Below the pieces are notes generated by a model. That model was given only the letters and a program-made list of their open reading frames with translations. It was not told where the DNA came from and made no database searches. From positions 1-64,000 of the forward strand of contig JBBSNY010000006.1 of the NCBI GenBank assembly GCA_038260305.1: a stretch of DNA of 64,000 nt, in the 5' to 3' direction. Each line of letters opens with the position of its first letter. Position 1 is the first letter of the stretch. The DNA is from CADCVQ01 sp038260305. Lineage in GTDB: Bacteria > Actinomycetota > Thermoleophilia > Solirubrobacterales > Solirubrobacteraceae. Made by a program: the position numbers and the translations under genes. Below, in pieces: positions 22,622 through 32,757 of the stretch.

Positions 22622-22666
22622 CGGACCTGCTCCTCTCCTAGTCACCGCTGATTCCCGCTTTTTGCG

Positions 22667-22730
22667 GCACTTTTGCTCGGCTGACGAGCGGGACCGAGGA
22701 AGCTATCGAGCGGGTCGGCGGCAAAAGTGC
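22667..22730. promoter_or_regulatory. Inverted repeat in the nrdJ-fabD divergent gap
   Basis: GCACTTTTGC (22667-22676) and GCAAAAGTGC (22721-22730) are exact inverse complements separated by 44 bases, and flanking GCG bases extend the match imperfectly. They lie just upstream of nrdJ. They could form a leader hairpin or paired operator half-sites. No NrdR consensus box or B12 box is recognisable. The rest of the gap (22646-22938) holds no gene. Confidence 0.35.
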
Positions 22731-22938
22731 GGCGGGCCGGATGGGGCCGGAAACTGGGCGGAAAACCGCCTTCAATTCTACCGTGCCAACCCGCGGAATG
22801 GGCGCAATCGCCGTTCGAAACCGGAGATTCTCAGCGCGACCGACAACCCATCGAGCGCGCTCGTTGCATTTCGACACAAACGTCCGGTCCGTCGAAGATC
22901 CGTAACGGGCTGACCAAGGTGGGATAGGTCTATGGGGA

Positions 22939-23763
22939 ATGACCTCGTCTGAAATCACTACCGCCCTGCTCTTCCCGGGACAGGGGAGCCATGCCGTGGG
23001 CATGGAGGAACCGCACCGCGACAACCCGCTGCTGAAGCGCGGGATCGAGCTGCTTGGCTTCGACCCCTTCCAGCGCCTCGCCGATGGCACGCGCTCCCAC
23101 CAGCCGGCGCTGTTTCTCTGCTCGATCTGCCAGTGGGCCTCCGGCGACCACGTCACGCCGATCGCCGCAGCCGGCCACTCGCTCGGCGAGTACGCCGCGC
23201 TGACCGCCGCCGGCGCGATCGACTTCGAGGACGCGGTCCGCCTCGTCGGCGCCCGCGCGAACGCGATGGCCGAGGCCGCGGACGCCCAACCCGGCGGCAT
23301 GGTCGCGATGCTGAAGGGCGAGCGCGAGGACGTGCTCGAGCTCGCAGAAGAGCTTGGCCTGTCGCTCGCCAACGACAACGCGCCCGGCCAGATCGTCCTG
23401 TCCGGCGAGATGGCCAAGGTCGACGAGGCCGTGCAGCGGGCCGGCGACATCGGCTGTCGCGGGCGCAAGCTCGAGGTCGGCGGCGCCTTTCACTCGCCGC
23501 TCATGGCTCCCGCGGCCGACGCGCTCAGGCAGGCGCTCGACGAAACCCACATCAAGGACCCCGCCTTCCCGGTGCTCTCCAACGGCAGCACCGAGCCGTT
23601 CGTCGACATCCGGGCCGAGCTCGCCGAGAACCTGCTCAAGCCCGTGCGCTGGCGCGAGATCCTGCTCGCGCTGCAGGCGATGGGCGCGACGGATTACGTC
23701 GAGTGCGGCCCGGGCAGCGTGCTGACCGGGCTCGTCAAGCGCACCCTGCGGGCGGCGGCGTGA
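22939..23763 (+). CDS. fabD: Malonyl-CoA:ACP S-malonyltransferase
   Basis: 274 residues. It loads malonyl groups onto ACP for type II fatty acid synthesis. ALLFPGQGSHAVGM at the N-terminus, the nucleophile Ser in AAGHSLGEYAALTAAGAI (about residue 78), and the catalytic His region GGAFHSPLMAPAADAL (about 184) are all present. Somewhat shorter than the usual 300-310 residues. It opens the fabD-fabH-fabG-acpP-fabF-accD-tetR operon; its TGA overlaps the fabH GTG (GTGA). Confidence 0.93.
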   Translation: MTSSEITTALLFPGQGSHAVGMEEPHRDNPLLKRGIELLGFDPFQRLADGTRSHQPALFLCSICQWASGDHVTPIAAAGHSLGEYAALTAAGAIDFEDAVRLVGARANAMAEAADAQPGGMVAMLKGEREDVLELAEELGLSLANDNAPGQIVLSGEMAKVDEAVQRAGDIGCRGRKLEVGGAFHSPLMAPAADALRQALDETHIKDPAFPVLSNGSTEPFVDIRAELAENLLKPVRWREILLALQAMGATDYVECGPGSVLTGLVKRTLRAAA

Positions 23764-24719
23764 AGGCCGCCGTCCTCGGCATCGGCGCCGCGCTGCCCGA
23801 GGAGATCGTCACGAACGCCGACCTCGTCGCGAACCTCGACACCTCCGACGAGTGGATCCAGCGCCGTACCGGTATCAAGGAGCGCCGCCACCTCAACGGC
23901 TCGCGCACGCTCGCCGACCTCGCCGCCGAGGCCTGCACGATGGCGCTGCAGGACGCCGGTCGCGACGCCACCGACGTCGACCGCGTCATGGTCTGCAGCC
24001 TGACGCCGGACCGCATGATGCCCGGCCTCGCGCCGGCCGTCGCGCAGCAGATCGGCTGCGACCTCGCCGGCGCCGTCGATCTCAACGCGGCCTGCGCCGG
24101 CTTCCTCTACGCGCTCGACCAGGCCGCCGGCCTCGTCGAGTCCGGCCGCGCGGAGCTCGTCATCGTCTGCGGCGCCGAGGCGCTGAGCCGGATCACCGAT
24201 CACACCGACCGCGGCACGGCGATCCTGTTCGCCGACGGTGCCGGCGCCGTCGTCGTCGGCGGCGCCGAGATCGAGCACGGCATCTCGACCTTCGAGCTGC
24301 GCTCCGACGGCCGGCACTCCGACCTGCTCTACGTCGACATCGACGAGCGCCTGCTGCGGATGGAGGGCCGCGAGGTCTACCGCCACGCCGTCGCGCGCAT
24401 GGTCGAGGCCAGCCAGGCCGCGCTCATCCGAGCCGGCATCGGCATCGACGACATCGACGTCTTCGTCGCCCACCAGGCGAACGCCCGCATCATCGAGGCC
24501 GCCGCGCGCCGCCTCGGCGTGCCGGACGAGAAGGTCATCATGAACGTCGACACCGTCGCCAACACCTCCAGCGCCTCGATCCCGATCGCGCTCTGGCAGG
24601 CCGAGCGCGAGGGCCAGATCAAGCCCGGCGACGTCATCGCGATGGCCACGTTCGGCGCCGGCTTCGCCTGGGGTGCCGGCGTCATGTCGTGGAAGGAGCA
24701 TGTCCATGCCCCCGCCTGA
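23760..24719 (+). CDS. fabH: Beta-ketoacyl-ACP synthase III
   Basis: 319 residues. It condenses a starter acyl-CoA with malonyl-ACP. TSDEWIQRRTGIKERRH near residue 30 is diagnostic; the catalytic triad is Cys in LNAACAGFLYAL (about 110), His in VAHQANARIIEAAA and Asn in VANTSSASIPIAL. The GTG start overlaps the fabD stop by 4 bp, and the C-terminus overlaps the fabG start by 14 bp, so translation is coupled through the cluster. Confidence 0.94.
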   Translation: MKAAVLGIGAALPEEIVTNADLVANLDTSDEWIQRRTGIKERRHLNGSRTLADLAAEACTMALQDAGRDATDVDRVMVCSLTPDRMMPGLAPAVAQQIGCDLAGAVDLNAACAGFLYALDQAAGLVESGRAELVIVCGAEALSRITDHTDRGTAILFADGAGAVVVGGAEIEHGISTFELRSDGRHSDLLYVDIDERLLRMEGREVYRHAVARMVEASQAALIRAGIGIDDIDVFVAHQANARIIEAAARRLGVPDEKVIMNVDTVANTSSASIPIALWQAEREGQIKPGDVIAMATFGAGFAWGAGVMSWKEHVHAPA

Positions 24720-25386
24720 GAACGGCGTCGCGCTCGTCACCGGAGGCTCGCGCGGCATCGGCGCCGCGATCGCGACCCGCCTCGCCGAAGACGGCTACAA
24801 GGTCGTCACGCTCGGACGCACGAGCGGCGACGTGCAGGCCGACATCGGCGACGCCGCCTCCGTACAGGCCGCGTTCGACACGGTCCGCAAGGACCACGGC
24901 CCGATCTGCGTGCTCGTCAACAATGCCGGCGAGCGCCGCGACGGACTGACGATCCGGATGAGCGCCGAGGACTGGGAGGCCGTCGTCAACACGAACCTCA
25001 ACGGCGCCTTCCACTGCACGCGCCGCGCGCTCGACGACATGCTCAAGGCGCGCTGGGGACGGATCGTGAACGTCTCGTCCGTCGTCGCGCTGCACGCGAA
25101 CCCGGGCCAGAGCAACTACGGCGCCGCGAAGGCCGGGATGCTGTCGCTGACGCGCACCGTCGCGCGCGAGATGGCCCGCAAGGGCATCACCTGCAACGCG
25201 GTGACGCCGGGCGTCATCGAGACCGACATGACGACGGACGTCGTCGACAAGCTTGTGGCCGGCGTTCCCGCCGGCCGCGTCGGGCAACCCGAAGAGGTCG
25301 CCCATGCCGTGTCGTTCCTCTGTTCGGAGGGTGCGGCGTACGTAAACGGGGCCACGCTCGCCGTAGACGGCGCGATGGCCGCATGA
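24706..25386 (+). CDS. fabG: 3-oxoacyl-ACP reductase
   Basis: 226-residue short-chain dehydrogenase using NADPH. The cofactor motif is TGGSRGIGAAIA (about 13-24), then NNAGERRDGLTIRM, and the Ser-Tyr-Lys triad in NVSSVVALHANPGQSNYGAA plus KAG. The PGVIETDMT segment fits FabG. ATG 24706 has GGAAGGAG seven bases upstream; an ATG two codons earlier is too close to it. Sits between fabH and acpP. Confidence 0.92.
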   Translation: MPPPENGVALVTGGSRGIGAAIATRLAEDGYKVVTLGRTSGDVQADIGDAASVQAAFDTVRKDHGPICVLVNNAGERRDGLTIRMSAEDWEAVVNTNLNGAFHCTRRALDDMLKARWGRIVNVSSVVALHANPGQSNYGAAKAGMLSLTRTVAREMARKGITCNAVTPGVIETDMTTDVVDKLVAGVPAGRVGQPEEVAHAVSFLCSEGAAYVNGATLAVDGAMAA

Positions 25387-25402
25387 GACGAGGAGAACCC
25401 GC

Positions 25403-25659
25403 ATGGCTGTGACGAGAGACGAAGTACTCGAGAAGATCCGCGACGAGCTCGAATCGATCAAGGTCCCGAACGCCCGCGAGGCGACGCCGGACAACACGTG
25501 GTCCGATCTCGACGTCGACTCGCTCGACCTCGTCGAGCTCGTCAAGGCGCTCGAGGACGAGTTCGCCATCACGATCTCCGACGACGACCTGAAGCCGATC
25601 GAGTCGGTGGGTGCCGCGATCGATCTGACGATGCGCCTCGTGGAGGAGGGAGCGCCGGC

Positions 25660-25663
<4 letters not shown>
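25403..25663 (+). CDS. acpP: Acyl carrier protein
   Basis: 86 residues, acidic. The phosphopantetheine Ser is in DLDVDSLDLVELVKALEDEF (Ser39-40 region), matching the DSL motif; FAITISDDDLKPIESVG follows as helix III. AGGAGAA precedes the ATG. The last codon overlaps fabF (GTGA). The usual carrier for fatty acid synthesis, given its position between fabG and fabF. Confidence 0.95.
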
Positions 25664-26868
<1,205 letters not shown>

Positions 26869-28332
26869 ATGACCCCAGTGCCACACCCCGCTGACATCAG
26901 GCCCAACGGCGCTGGTGCGCCGATGGCGCCGGCCGACCGTGCCGCAAAGGCGCAGGCCGCGGTCGCCCCGACCACGACGATGGTGGCGGTGACCCACGAG
27001 CCGGTCAAGCTCGCGCGTGCACGCGCTGAGCTGCTCTGCGATCCGGGCACGTTTCACCCCCATCGCACGGCCGTCGGCGACGGCGTGATCGCCGGCAGCG
27101 GCAAGGTCGGCGGGCGCCCCGTGTACGTGTGGGCGCAGGACGGGACGTTCAAGGGCGGCTCGCTCGGGGCCGCGGGCGGCGAGACGATCGTGCGCACGAT
27201 CGAGATGGCGGAGCGCGCGTGGGCGCCGGTCGTCGGCTTTCCGCACTCCGGCGGCGCGCGCCTGCAGGAGGGCGTCGCGGCCCTCGCGGCCTACGCGGCG
27301 ATCTTCCGCGCGCAGGCGCGCTCGAGCGCGCTGCAGATCTCGGTCATCGGCGGCCCGTGCGCGGGCGGCGGCGCGTACTCGCCGGCGCTCGGCGACCTCG
27401 TCATGATGGCCGGCCCGGACTCGCGGATGTTCCTCACCGGCCCGAAGATCATCGAGCGCGTCACGCGCGAGATCGTCTCGGCGGAGGACCTCGGCGGGCC
27501 GAAGGTCCACGGGCGGACCGGCGTCTCGCACCTCGACGCCGACGACGACGTCGCCGCGGGCGACCTCGTGCGCAACGTGCTCGCGCACCTGCCCGGCAAG
27601 GCGAACGGCGCGCTGCCGCTCGCGCCGCCGCGCGAACCGCCCGCGGGCGATCCCGCGCGCCACGTGCCGCGCAACCAGCGCAAGGTCTACGACGTCCGCG
27701 ACGTCATCCGCCATCTCGTCGACGGCGGCGAGCTGCTCGAGCTCGCACCGAAGTGGGCGCGCAACATGGTCGTCGGGCTCGCGCGCATCGATGGACGGCC
27801 GGTCGGCGTCATCGCCAACCAGCCGCGCTACCTCGGCGGGACGCTCGACGCGGACGCCGCCGACAAGGGCTCGTGGTTCGTCGACTTCGCCAACAAGTTC
27901 GGCCTGCCGCTCATCGTGCTCGCCGATACACCGGGTTTCCGACCGGGAGTGCGCCAGGAGCGCGAGGCGGTCTTGCGGCGCGGTGCCAACCTCTTGCGGG
28001 CATTTGCCGTTTCGACAGTGCCGCGCGTGACCGTTACCCTGAGGCAGGCGTACGGCGGTGCGCACATCGTCATGAACTGCCGCGACCTCGGACACGACCT
28101 CACCTTCGCCTGGCCCAGCGCCAGGATCGGAGTCATGGGCGCGACCCAGGCGATCGAGATCACGGCCCGTCGCGAGCTGCAGGCGGGAGCCGATCCGGCG
28201 ACCCTCGCGCAGGCCTACGAGGACGAGCATCTGCCCGTCGTCGTCGCCGCCGCAGCGGGCTTCGTCGACGAGATCGTCGAGCCGTCGCAGACGCGCGAGC
28301 GGATCGCCGCGCACTTCGGAGCGCATCGGTGA
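26869..28332 (+). CDS. Acyl-CoA/acetyl-CoA carboxylase carboxyltransferase subunit
   Basis: 487 residues with both the N- and C-terminal carboxyltransferase domains in one chain (AccD/PccB type). The first crotonase-like half has GFPHSGGARLQEGVAALAAY and GGPCAGGGAYSPALGDLVMM; the second has VIANQPRYLGGTLD, LADTPGFRPG and RQAYGGAHIVMN. The first 35 residues are a low-complexity extension. It would make malonyl-CoA for FabD, together with a biotin-carrier/carboxylase subunit encoded elsewhere. Zero-gap with fabF and 4-bp overlap with the TetR gene. Acetyl- versus propionyl-CoA preference cannot be told. Confidence 0.9.
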   Translation: MTPVPHPADIRPNGAGAPMAPADRAAKAQAAVAPTTTMVAVTHEPVKLARARAELLCDPGTFHPHRTAVGDGVIAGSGKVGGRPVYVWAQDGTFKGGSLGAAGGETIVRTIEMAERAWAPVVGFPHSGGARLQEGVAALAAYAAIFRAQARSSALQISVIGGPCAGGGAYSPALGDLVMMAGPDSRMFLTGPKIIERVTREIVSAEDLGGPKVHGRTGVSHLDADDDVAAGDLVRNVLAHLPGKANGALPLAPPREPPAGDPARHVPRNQRKVYDVRDVIRHLVDGGELLELAPKWARNMVVGLARIDGRPVGVIANQPRYLGGTLDADAADKGSWFVDFANKFGLPLIVLADTPGFRPGVRQEREAVLRRGANLLRAFAVSTVPRVTVTLRQAYGGAHIVMNCRDLGHDLTFAWPSARIGVMGATQAIEITARRELQAGADPATLAQAYEDEHLPVVVAAAAGFVDEIVEPSQTRERIAAHFGAHR

Positions 28333-28988
28333 CACCACCGCCCCCGGCCGAGGCACTGGCCCCGCGCAACGCGACCGAGGACGCGATCCTGGCCGCCGCG
28401 CGCGAGCTGCTCGGCGAGGGTTCGCACGAGCAGGTCACGATCGATCGCATCGCGCGGCGGGCGTTCGTCAGCCGCACGACGGTCTACTTCTACTTCGCGA
28501 ACAAGCGCGCGGTCATGGACCGCCTCATCCAGCAGGCGTTCACGGACATGTACACGGCCGGCGCCGTCTACTTCGAGGGCGCCGGCGAGCCGCGGATGGA
28601 GCTGCGCCTCGCGATCCAGCGCTTCGTCGCGGTCGTCAACCGCAACGGTCGGATCCTCATGCTGGCCGCGAGCCTGCACGGCGAGCACGAGCACCTTCCG
28701 GCCGAATGGGAGCCGTACGTCTCGCGCTTCGTCGCCGGTGCGGAGGCGCGCATCGCCCGCGACCAGGAGCGCGGCATCGCGCCCGACGACATCTCGGCGC
28801 GGATTGCCGCGCAGGCACTGTGCGCGATGGTCGAGCGACACCTCACCGTCGAGGTGCTGCGCGGTGGGCGCGACATCAACGAGGCGATCCGCGTGCTCGC
28901 CGAGCTGTGGTGGCGGGCGGTCTACTCGCTGGGGTCGGGCACGTCGTCGACCGCCGGCGGCGGGGCCAACGGGGCCCCCAAGGCGTGA
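28329..28988 (+). CDS. TetR-family transcriptional regulator
   Basis: 219 residues. N-terminal TetR HTH at about 18-62: AILAAARELLGEGSHEQVTI, DRIARRAFVSRTTVYFYFAN, KRAVMDRL. The C-terminal ligand domain is unassigned. It is the last gene of the FAS-II operon and starts within the carboxylase stop (GTGA), so it probably senses an acyl-CoA/ACP and controls this operon; that is inference by position. Its last 67 bp lie antisense to the end of fabI. Confidence 0.88.
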   Translation: MTPPPPAEALAPRNATEDAILAAARELLGEGSHEQVTIDRIARRAFVSRTTVYFYFANKRAVMDRLIQQAFTDMYTAGAVYFEGAGEPRMELRLAIQRFVAVVNRNGRILMLAASLHGEHEHLPAEWEPYVSRFVAGAEARIARDQERGIAPDDISARIAAQALCAMVERHLTVEVLRGGRDINEAIRVLAELWWRAVYSLGSGTSSTAGGGANGAPKA

Positions 28989-29740
28989 TAGCCGCCGTCG
29001 ACGTGGACGATCTCGCCGGTCACGCCGCGCGCGAGGCCTGACAGCAGGAACAGGCAGGCGTCGGCGACGGGGCCGGCGTCCTTCGGGTCCCAGGCCAGCG
29101 GGGCCTGCGCGTCCCACGCACCCGCGAGGATCTCGAAGCCGGGGATCGAACCGCTCGCGATCGTCTTGATCGGGCCGGCGGAGACGAGGTTCGAGCGCAG
29201 GCCGCGGGCGCCGAGATCGCGCGCGAGGTAGCGGTTGACGGACTCCAGGGCTGCCTTCGCGACGCCCATCCAGTCATACGCGGGCCAGGCGACGGTGGCG
29301 TCGAAGTCGAGGCCGACGATCGAGCCGTGCTCACCCTTCTCGAGCAGCTCGACGAACGGGGCGACGAGCGCCTTCAGGCTGTAAGCGCTCGTCAGGAACG
29401 CGGTCTGCGCGCTCTCGGGCGGCGTCTCGAGAAACGCGCCGCCGAGCGCGTCGGCGGGTGCGAAGGCGATCGCGTGCAGGATCCCGTCAAGCGCGCCCCA
29501 ACGCGCCTCGATGTCCGTCACGACGGCGGCGATGTGCTCGGGATCGTTGACGTCGAGCTCGAGCACGTCGGGCGGATCGGGCAGGCGGTTGGCGATCCTG
29601 GTCGTGATCCGCATCCCGCGACCGAAGCCGGTGAGGACGATCTGCGCGCCCTCCTCCTGGGCGCGCCGCGCAACGGCGAAGGCGATCGAGCCCTCGGTCA
29701 GGACGCCCGTGATGAGCAGGCGGCGGCCTTCGAGGAGCAG
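28922..29740 (-). CDS. fabI: Enoyl-ACP reductase (NADH)
   Basis: 272 residues, last step of FAS-II elongation. GRRLLITGVLTEGSIAFAVA gives the FabI-type nucleotide motif, IAFAPADALGGAFLET and the Tyr-x6-Lys dyad YDWMGVAKAALES follow, then SAGPIKTIASGSIPGFE. The nucleotide motif begins only about 8 residues into the frame, and no ATG, GTG or TTG lies upstream in frame before the preceding gene's coding region; the best start is CTG at 29740 (MLLEGRRLLITGV), with a second CTG at 29749 that overlaps the upstream stop as CTGA. The C-terminus overlaps the TetR gene tail-to-tail. Confidence 0.88.
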   Translation of the reverse strand: MLLEGRRLLITGVLTEGSIAFAVARRAQEEGAQIVLTGFGRGMRITTRIANRLPDPPDVLELDVNDPEHIAAVVTDIEARWGALDGILHAIAFAPADALGGAFLETPPESAQTAFLTSAYSLKALVAPFVELLEKGEHGSIVGLDFDATVAWPAYDWMGVAKAALESVNRYLARDLGARGLRSNLVSAGPIKTIASGSIPGFEILAGAWDAQAPLAWDPKDAGPVADACLFLLSGLARGVTGEIVHVDGGYHALGAPLAPPPAVDDVPDPSE

Positions 29741-29745
29741 GGCGC

Positions 29746-30435
29746 TCAGCGCCCCAGGCGGACGAAGTCGGAGAACTCGGAGAAGGTCGACGACGCGCGC
29801 CAGCCGGCCTCGCCGGCGGCGTGACGGAAGCGCACGGCCCAGGCCGGCTCCCACGCGAACCAGCGCACGACCGCGAACGCGAGGCCGCTGAAGGCGAGCA
29901 GGCCGGCGAGGATCGCGAGCAGCAGCAGCGGGGCCGGCGCGTCCGTCTCGACGGCCGTCGTGCGCGCGGCGATCGCGACGGAGTCGTCGCTGGCGATCTG
30001 GACGACCGGGGTCGGCTCGGCGGTCGGCGTCGGCGGCGCCTTCGCGGCCTGCGGCGTGCTCGGCGCCTGCGTCGCCTGGCCGCCGGAGGACGGCGGCGGC
30101 GGCGGCGCCTGGGCGGCTGGCGGCGCGGTCGTCTGACCGCCGGTCGCCTGCGCGGCCGGCTTGCGCTTGGTATTGCAGGCGCCCTGCGCGCGGGCCGCGA
30201 TCGCGTCGTCGATCGCTGCGACGAGCGGAGCGCCGTACTGCTTGAGATCTTCGGGGATCGAGTTGATCGCGCTCTTGAGCTCGTTGGGCGTGTAGTTGCA
30301 GGCGTTCAGCCGGCCGTTCTTGACGTACTCCGTCAGCAGGCGCTTGTTCAGGTCGCGCTGGCTGCCGAGCGCCGGGGTCGCGATGGCAAGGCCCGCGATG
30401 AGCACGAGCGCGATGGACAGAATGCGGCGGATCAC
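29746..30435 (-). CDS. Secreted, membrane-anchored protein of unknown function
   Basis: 229 residues. Signal peptide at 1-24 (MIRRILSIALVLIAGLAIATP ALG split here), a small folded part with two Cys (ACNYTPNEL and GACNTKRK), a Pro/Ala/Gln/Thr-rich linker (about 95-150), one transmembrane helix (about 172-195, LLLLAILAGLLAFSGLAFAV) and a short basic/aromatic cytoplasmic tail. So the folded part faces outside. It immediately precedes fabI on the same strand. No family recognised. Confidence 0.75.
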   Translation of the reverse strand: MIRRILSIALVLIAGLAIATPALGSQRDLNKRLLTEYVKNGRLNACNYTPNELKSAINSIPEDLKQYGAPLVAAIDDAIAARAQGACNTKRKPAAQATGGQTTAPPAAQAPPPPPSSGGQATQAPSTPQAAKAPPTPTAEPTPVVQIASDDSVAIAARTTAVETDAPAPLLLLAILAGLLAFSGLAFAVVRWFAWEPAWAVRFRHAAGEAGWRASSTFSEFSDFVRLGR

Positions 30436-30468
30436 GTGCCCTCACGCTAGCATCGTCCGCCCTTACCC

Positions 30469-32739
30469 ATGGCCGTCACGACCCCCGCCAGCGCACGGGT
30501 CGCCACGCGCGTGGGCGTGCGTCCGGCCCAGAGCGCCACACCGAGATCGGGCACAGCGCTCGTCATCGCCCTCGTGGCCGCGTGCACGTATGCCGTCTTC
30601 GCGCATGGCGCGACGGGGCTTCCGGTCGAGCCGCGGCTGGAGATCGGCATCGCCCTCGTGTCGATCGGCGCGGCCGTCGGATGGCTGTTCTCGCGCACGC
30701 TGAAGCTGCGCGCCCCGGTCGAGGCGTGGGTCGGGGTCGGCCTGCTCACGGGCTTCGCCGTCTGGTGCGGCATCGGCCTGTTCTGGTCGATCACGCCCGA
30801 CCGCACCTGGCAGGAGCTCAACCGCACCGTCGCCTACGTGCTCGTCGTCGTGCTGGCGATCGCCGCCGGTTCGAGCGCGCTGAAGGCGATCGAACGGCTC
30901 GCGCTCGCCTGGCTCGGCCTCGCGGTCGTCGTCGCGCTGTACGCGCTCGGCGGCAAGCTCATCCCGGGCGTGCACCTGCTCGGGGTCGACTTCGACCACA
31001 CCGCGTTGTACTCGCGCCTGCGCGAGCCGCTGCAGTATTGGAACGCGCTCGCGCTCGTCGTCGTGCTTGCGGTGCCGATCGCGCTGCGCACGACGACCGA
31101 CACGAGGCGCAAGCCGGCCGAGCGCTTCGCCGCCGTCGGCGCGCTGTACATCCTGCTGACGTGCCTCGGGATGACGTACTCGCGTGGCGGCCTCGTCGCG
31201 CTGATGGTGGCCGTCGCGGTCATGACGGTGCTCGGCGGGCAGCGGCTGCGCGGCCTGGCCGTCTTCGGGACGACGATCGTGATGCTGGTCCCGGTACTCG
31301 CGCTGGCGTTCAGCCGGCCGGCGCTCAAGGGCATCCGGATCCCGCTCGACGAGCGCACGCCCGACGGGATCGTCTTGTGCATGGTCATGGCGGGGAGCCT
31401 GATCGCGCTGCTGACGGCTGCGTGGGGACTCATGCGCCTCGAGCAGCGCCTCGCCTGGGACGACGAGAAGACGCGCCTCGTGCAGCGCGGTCTCGGCACG
31501 ATCGTCGCGGTCTTCGCGCTCATCGTCGTCTTCGGGATCGCCACATCCAAGGGCGGGCCGGGTGCGTTCTTCGACAACGCCTGGCACCAGTTCACGAAGA
31601 CGAGCCAGGACAAGGACTCCGACCCCGCTCGGATCGTCTCGTCGAACTCCGGCAACCGCTGGGTGTGGTGGAAGGAGGCGGCGGGCGCATGGTCGGACAA
31701 GCCTCTGCAGGGTTGGGGCGGCGGCTCGTTTGAGGTGACGCACCTCATGTACCGCAAGGTCGAGCTGCCGGTGCTGCAGCCGCACAGCGTCGCGCTGCAG
31801 TTCCTCGCAGAGACGGGCGTCGTCGGCGCGGCGCTCGCGATGGGGGCGTTCGGCTTCCTGATCTTCGCCGCGCTCGCGCGCATACGGTCGATGACGGAGG
31901 GCCGTGAGCGCGACCTCGCAGTCGCGCTGTTCGCGGGCGCGGTCGCGTGGCTCGTGCACGGCTTCGTCGACTTCGACTGGGACATTCCCGGCGTGACGAT
32001 CCCGGCGCTGCTGTTCCTCGGCGTGCTCGTCGCAGTGCCCGTGCGGCGCGACCCGAGCGCAGCGGCGGTGCCGCTCGCCGACGAGCCGTCGGGCGCGGTC
32101 GCACCGCGGGCGGCCGCGCTCGCGCTCGCCTGCGTCGTGCTCGGGCTCGTGATCGTGTCCGCGTGGCTTCCGCAGTGGGCGGACTCGAAGGCGAACTCGG
32201 CGCTCGCGGTGACGACGAACGCGAAGGAGCCCGAGCTGCGCAGCAAGACCGCCGAGGCGGTGACCGGCTCAAAGCTCGACCCGACCGCGGTGAGCTCGCT
32301 GCTCGCCGCCGCCGACCTCGCACAGAACCGCGGGCGCCTGCTCGACGCGCGCCGCTACCTGCTGCAGGCCGTCGATCGTCAGCCCTACAGCCTCACGGCG
32401 TGGCGGCGGATCCTGCTGCTCGCGCTCGACACCGCCGATCGCCGCGGGGCAAGCGCCGCGGCGCAGCGCCTGCTCGAGCTCGACCCGATCGGCATCCGCG
32501 ACGGGACGCTCGCGCTCGTCGCCCGGCTGTCGCTGTTCAGCGTTCCCGCCGCCGGCTCGCCGACCGCGACCGGCACCCCGCTGAGCCCGGCGTACTCCGC
32601 CGCGCCCGCGACGACCCCGACACCGCAGACCACCGGAGCCGCCTCCGGCACGGGCTCAGGCGCGGCGGCCGGCGCCGGCGCCGCGCCCCCGCCGCCGCCT
32701 GCCGGCGCGACGCTGCCGGAGGCCGGCAAGGCCGGGTAG
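30469..32739 (+). CDS. O-antigen ligase/Wzy-like polytopic membrane protein
   Basis: 756 residues. About ten or more membrane helices, with the Wzy_C/O-antigen ligase core (RLREPLQYWNALALVVVLAV, then the TYSRGGLVALMVAVAV motif around residue 240). The large loop contains SSNSGNRWVWWKEAAGAWSD and PLQGWGGGSFEV, typical of this family. After the last helix (about 565) come helical TPR-like repeats (LLAAADLAQNRGRLLDARRY) and a Pro/Ala/Gly/Thr-rich C-terminus of about 70 residues. Likely polymerises or transfers a surface glycan; substrate unknown. Starts 33 bp from the divergent secreted-protein gene. Confidence 0.82.
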   Translation: MAVTTPASARVATRVGVRPAQSATPRSGTALVIALVAACTYAVFAHGATGLPVEPRLEIGIALVSIGAAVGWLFSRTLKLRAPVEAWVGVGLLTGFAVWCGIGLFWSITPDRTWQELNRTVAYVLVVVLAIAAGSSALKAIERLALAWLGLAVVVALYALGGKLIPGVHLLGVDFDHTALYSRLREPLQYWNALALVVVLAVPIALRTTTDTRRKPAERFAAVGALYILLTCLGMTYSRGGLVALMVAVAVMTVLGGQRLRGLAVFGTTIVMLVPVLALAFSRPALKGIRIPLDERTPDGIVLCMVMAGSLIALLTAAWGLMRLEQRLAWDDEKTRLVQRGLGTIVAVFALIVVFGIATSKGGPGAFFDNAWHQFTKTSQDKDSDPARIVSSNSGNRWVWWKEAAGAWSDKPLQGWGGGSFEVTHLMYRKVELPVLQPHSVALQFLAETGVVGAALAMGAFGFLIFAALARIRSMTEGRERDLAVALFAGAVAWLVHGFVDFDWDIPGVTIPALLFLGVLVAVPVRRDPSAAAVPLADEPSGAVAPRAAALALACVVLGLVIVSAWLPQWADSKANSALAVTTNAKEPELRSKTAEAVTGSKLDPTAVSSLLAAADLAQNRGRLLDARRYLLQAVDRQPYSLTAWRRILLLALDTADRRGASAAAQRLLELDPIGIRDGTLALVARLSLFSVPAAGSPTATGTPLSPAYSAAPATTPTPQTTGAASGTGSGAAAGAGAAPPPPPAGATLPEAGKAG

Positions 32740-32757
32740 CGGCGCCTGCGAAGGTGG

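Noticed and set aside
22646..22938. Cobalamin riboswitch ahead of nrdJ
   Set aside because: No B12-box sequence or the expected multi-stem pattern was recognisable; only the single inverted repeat noted.
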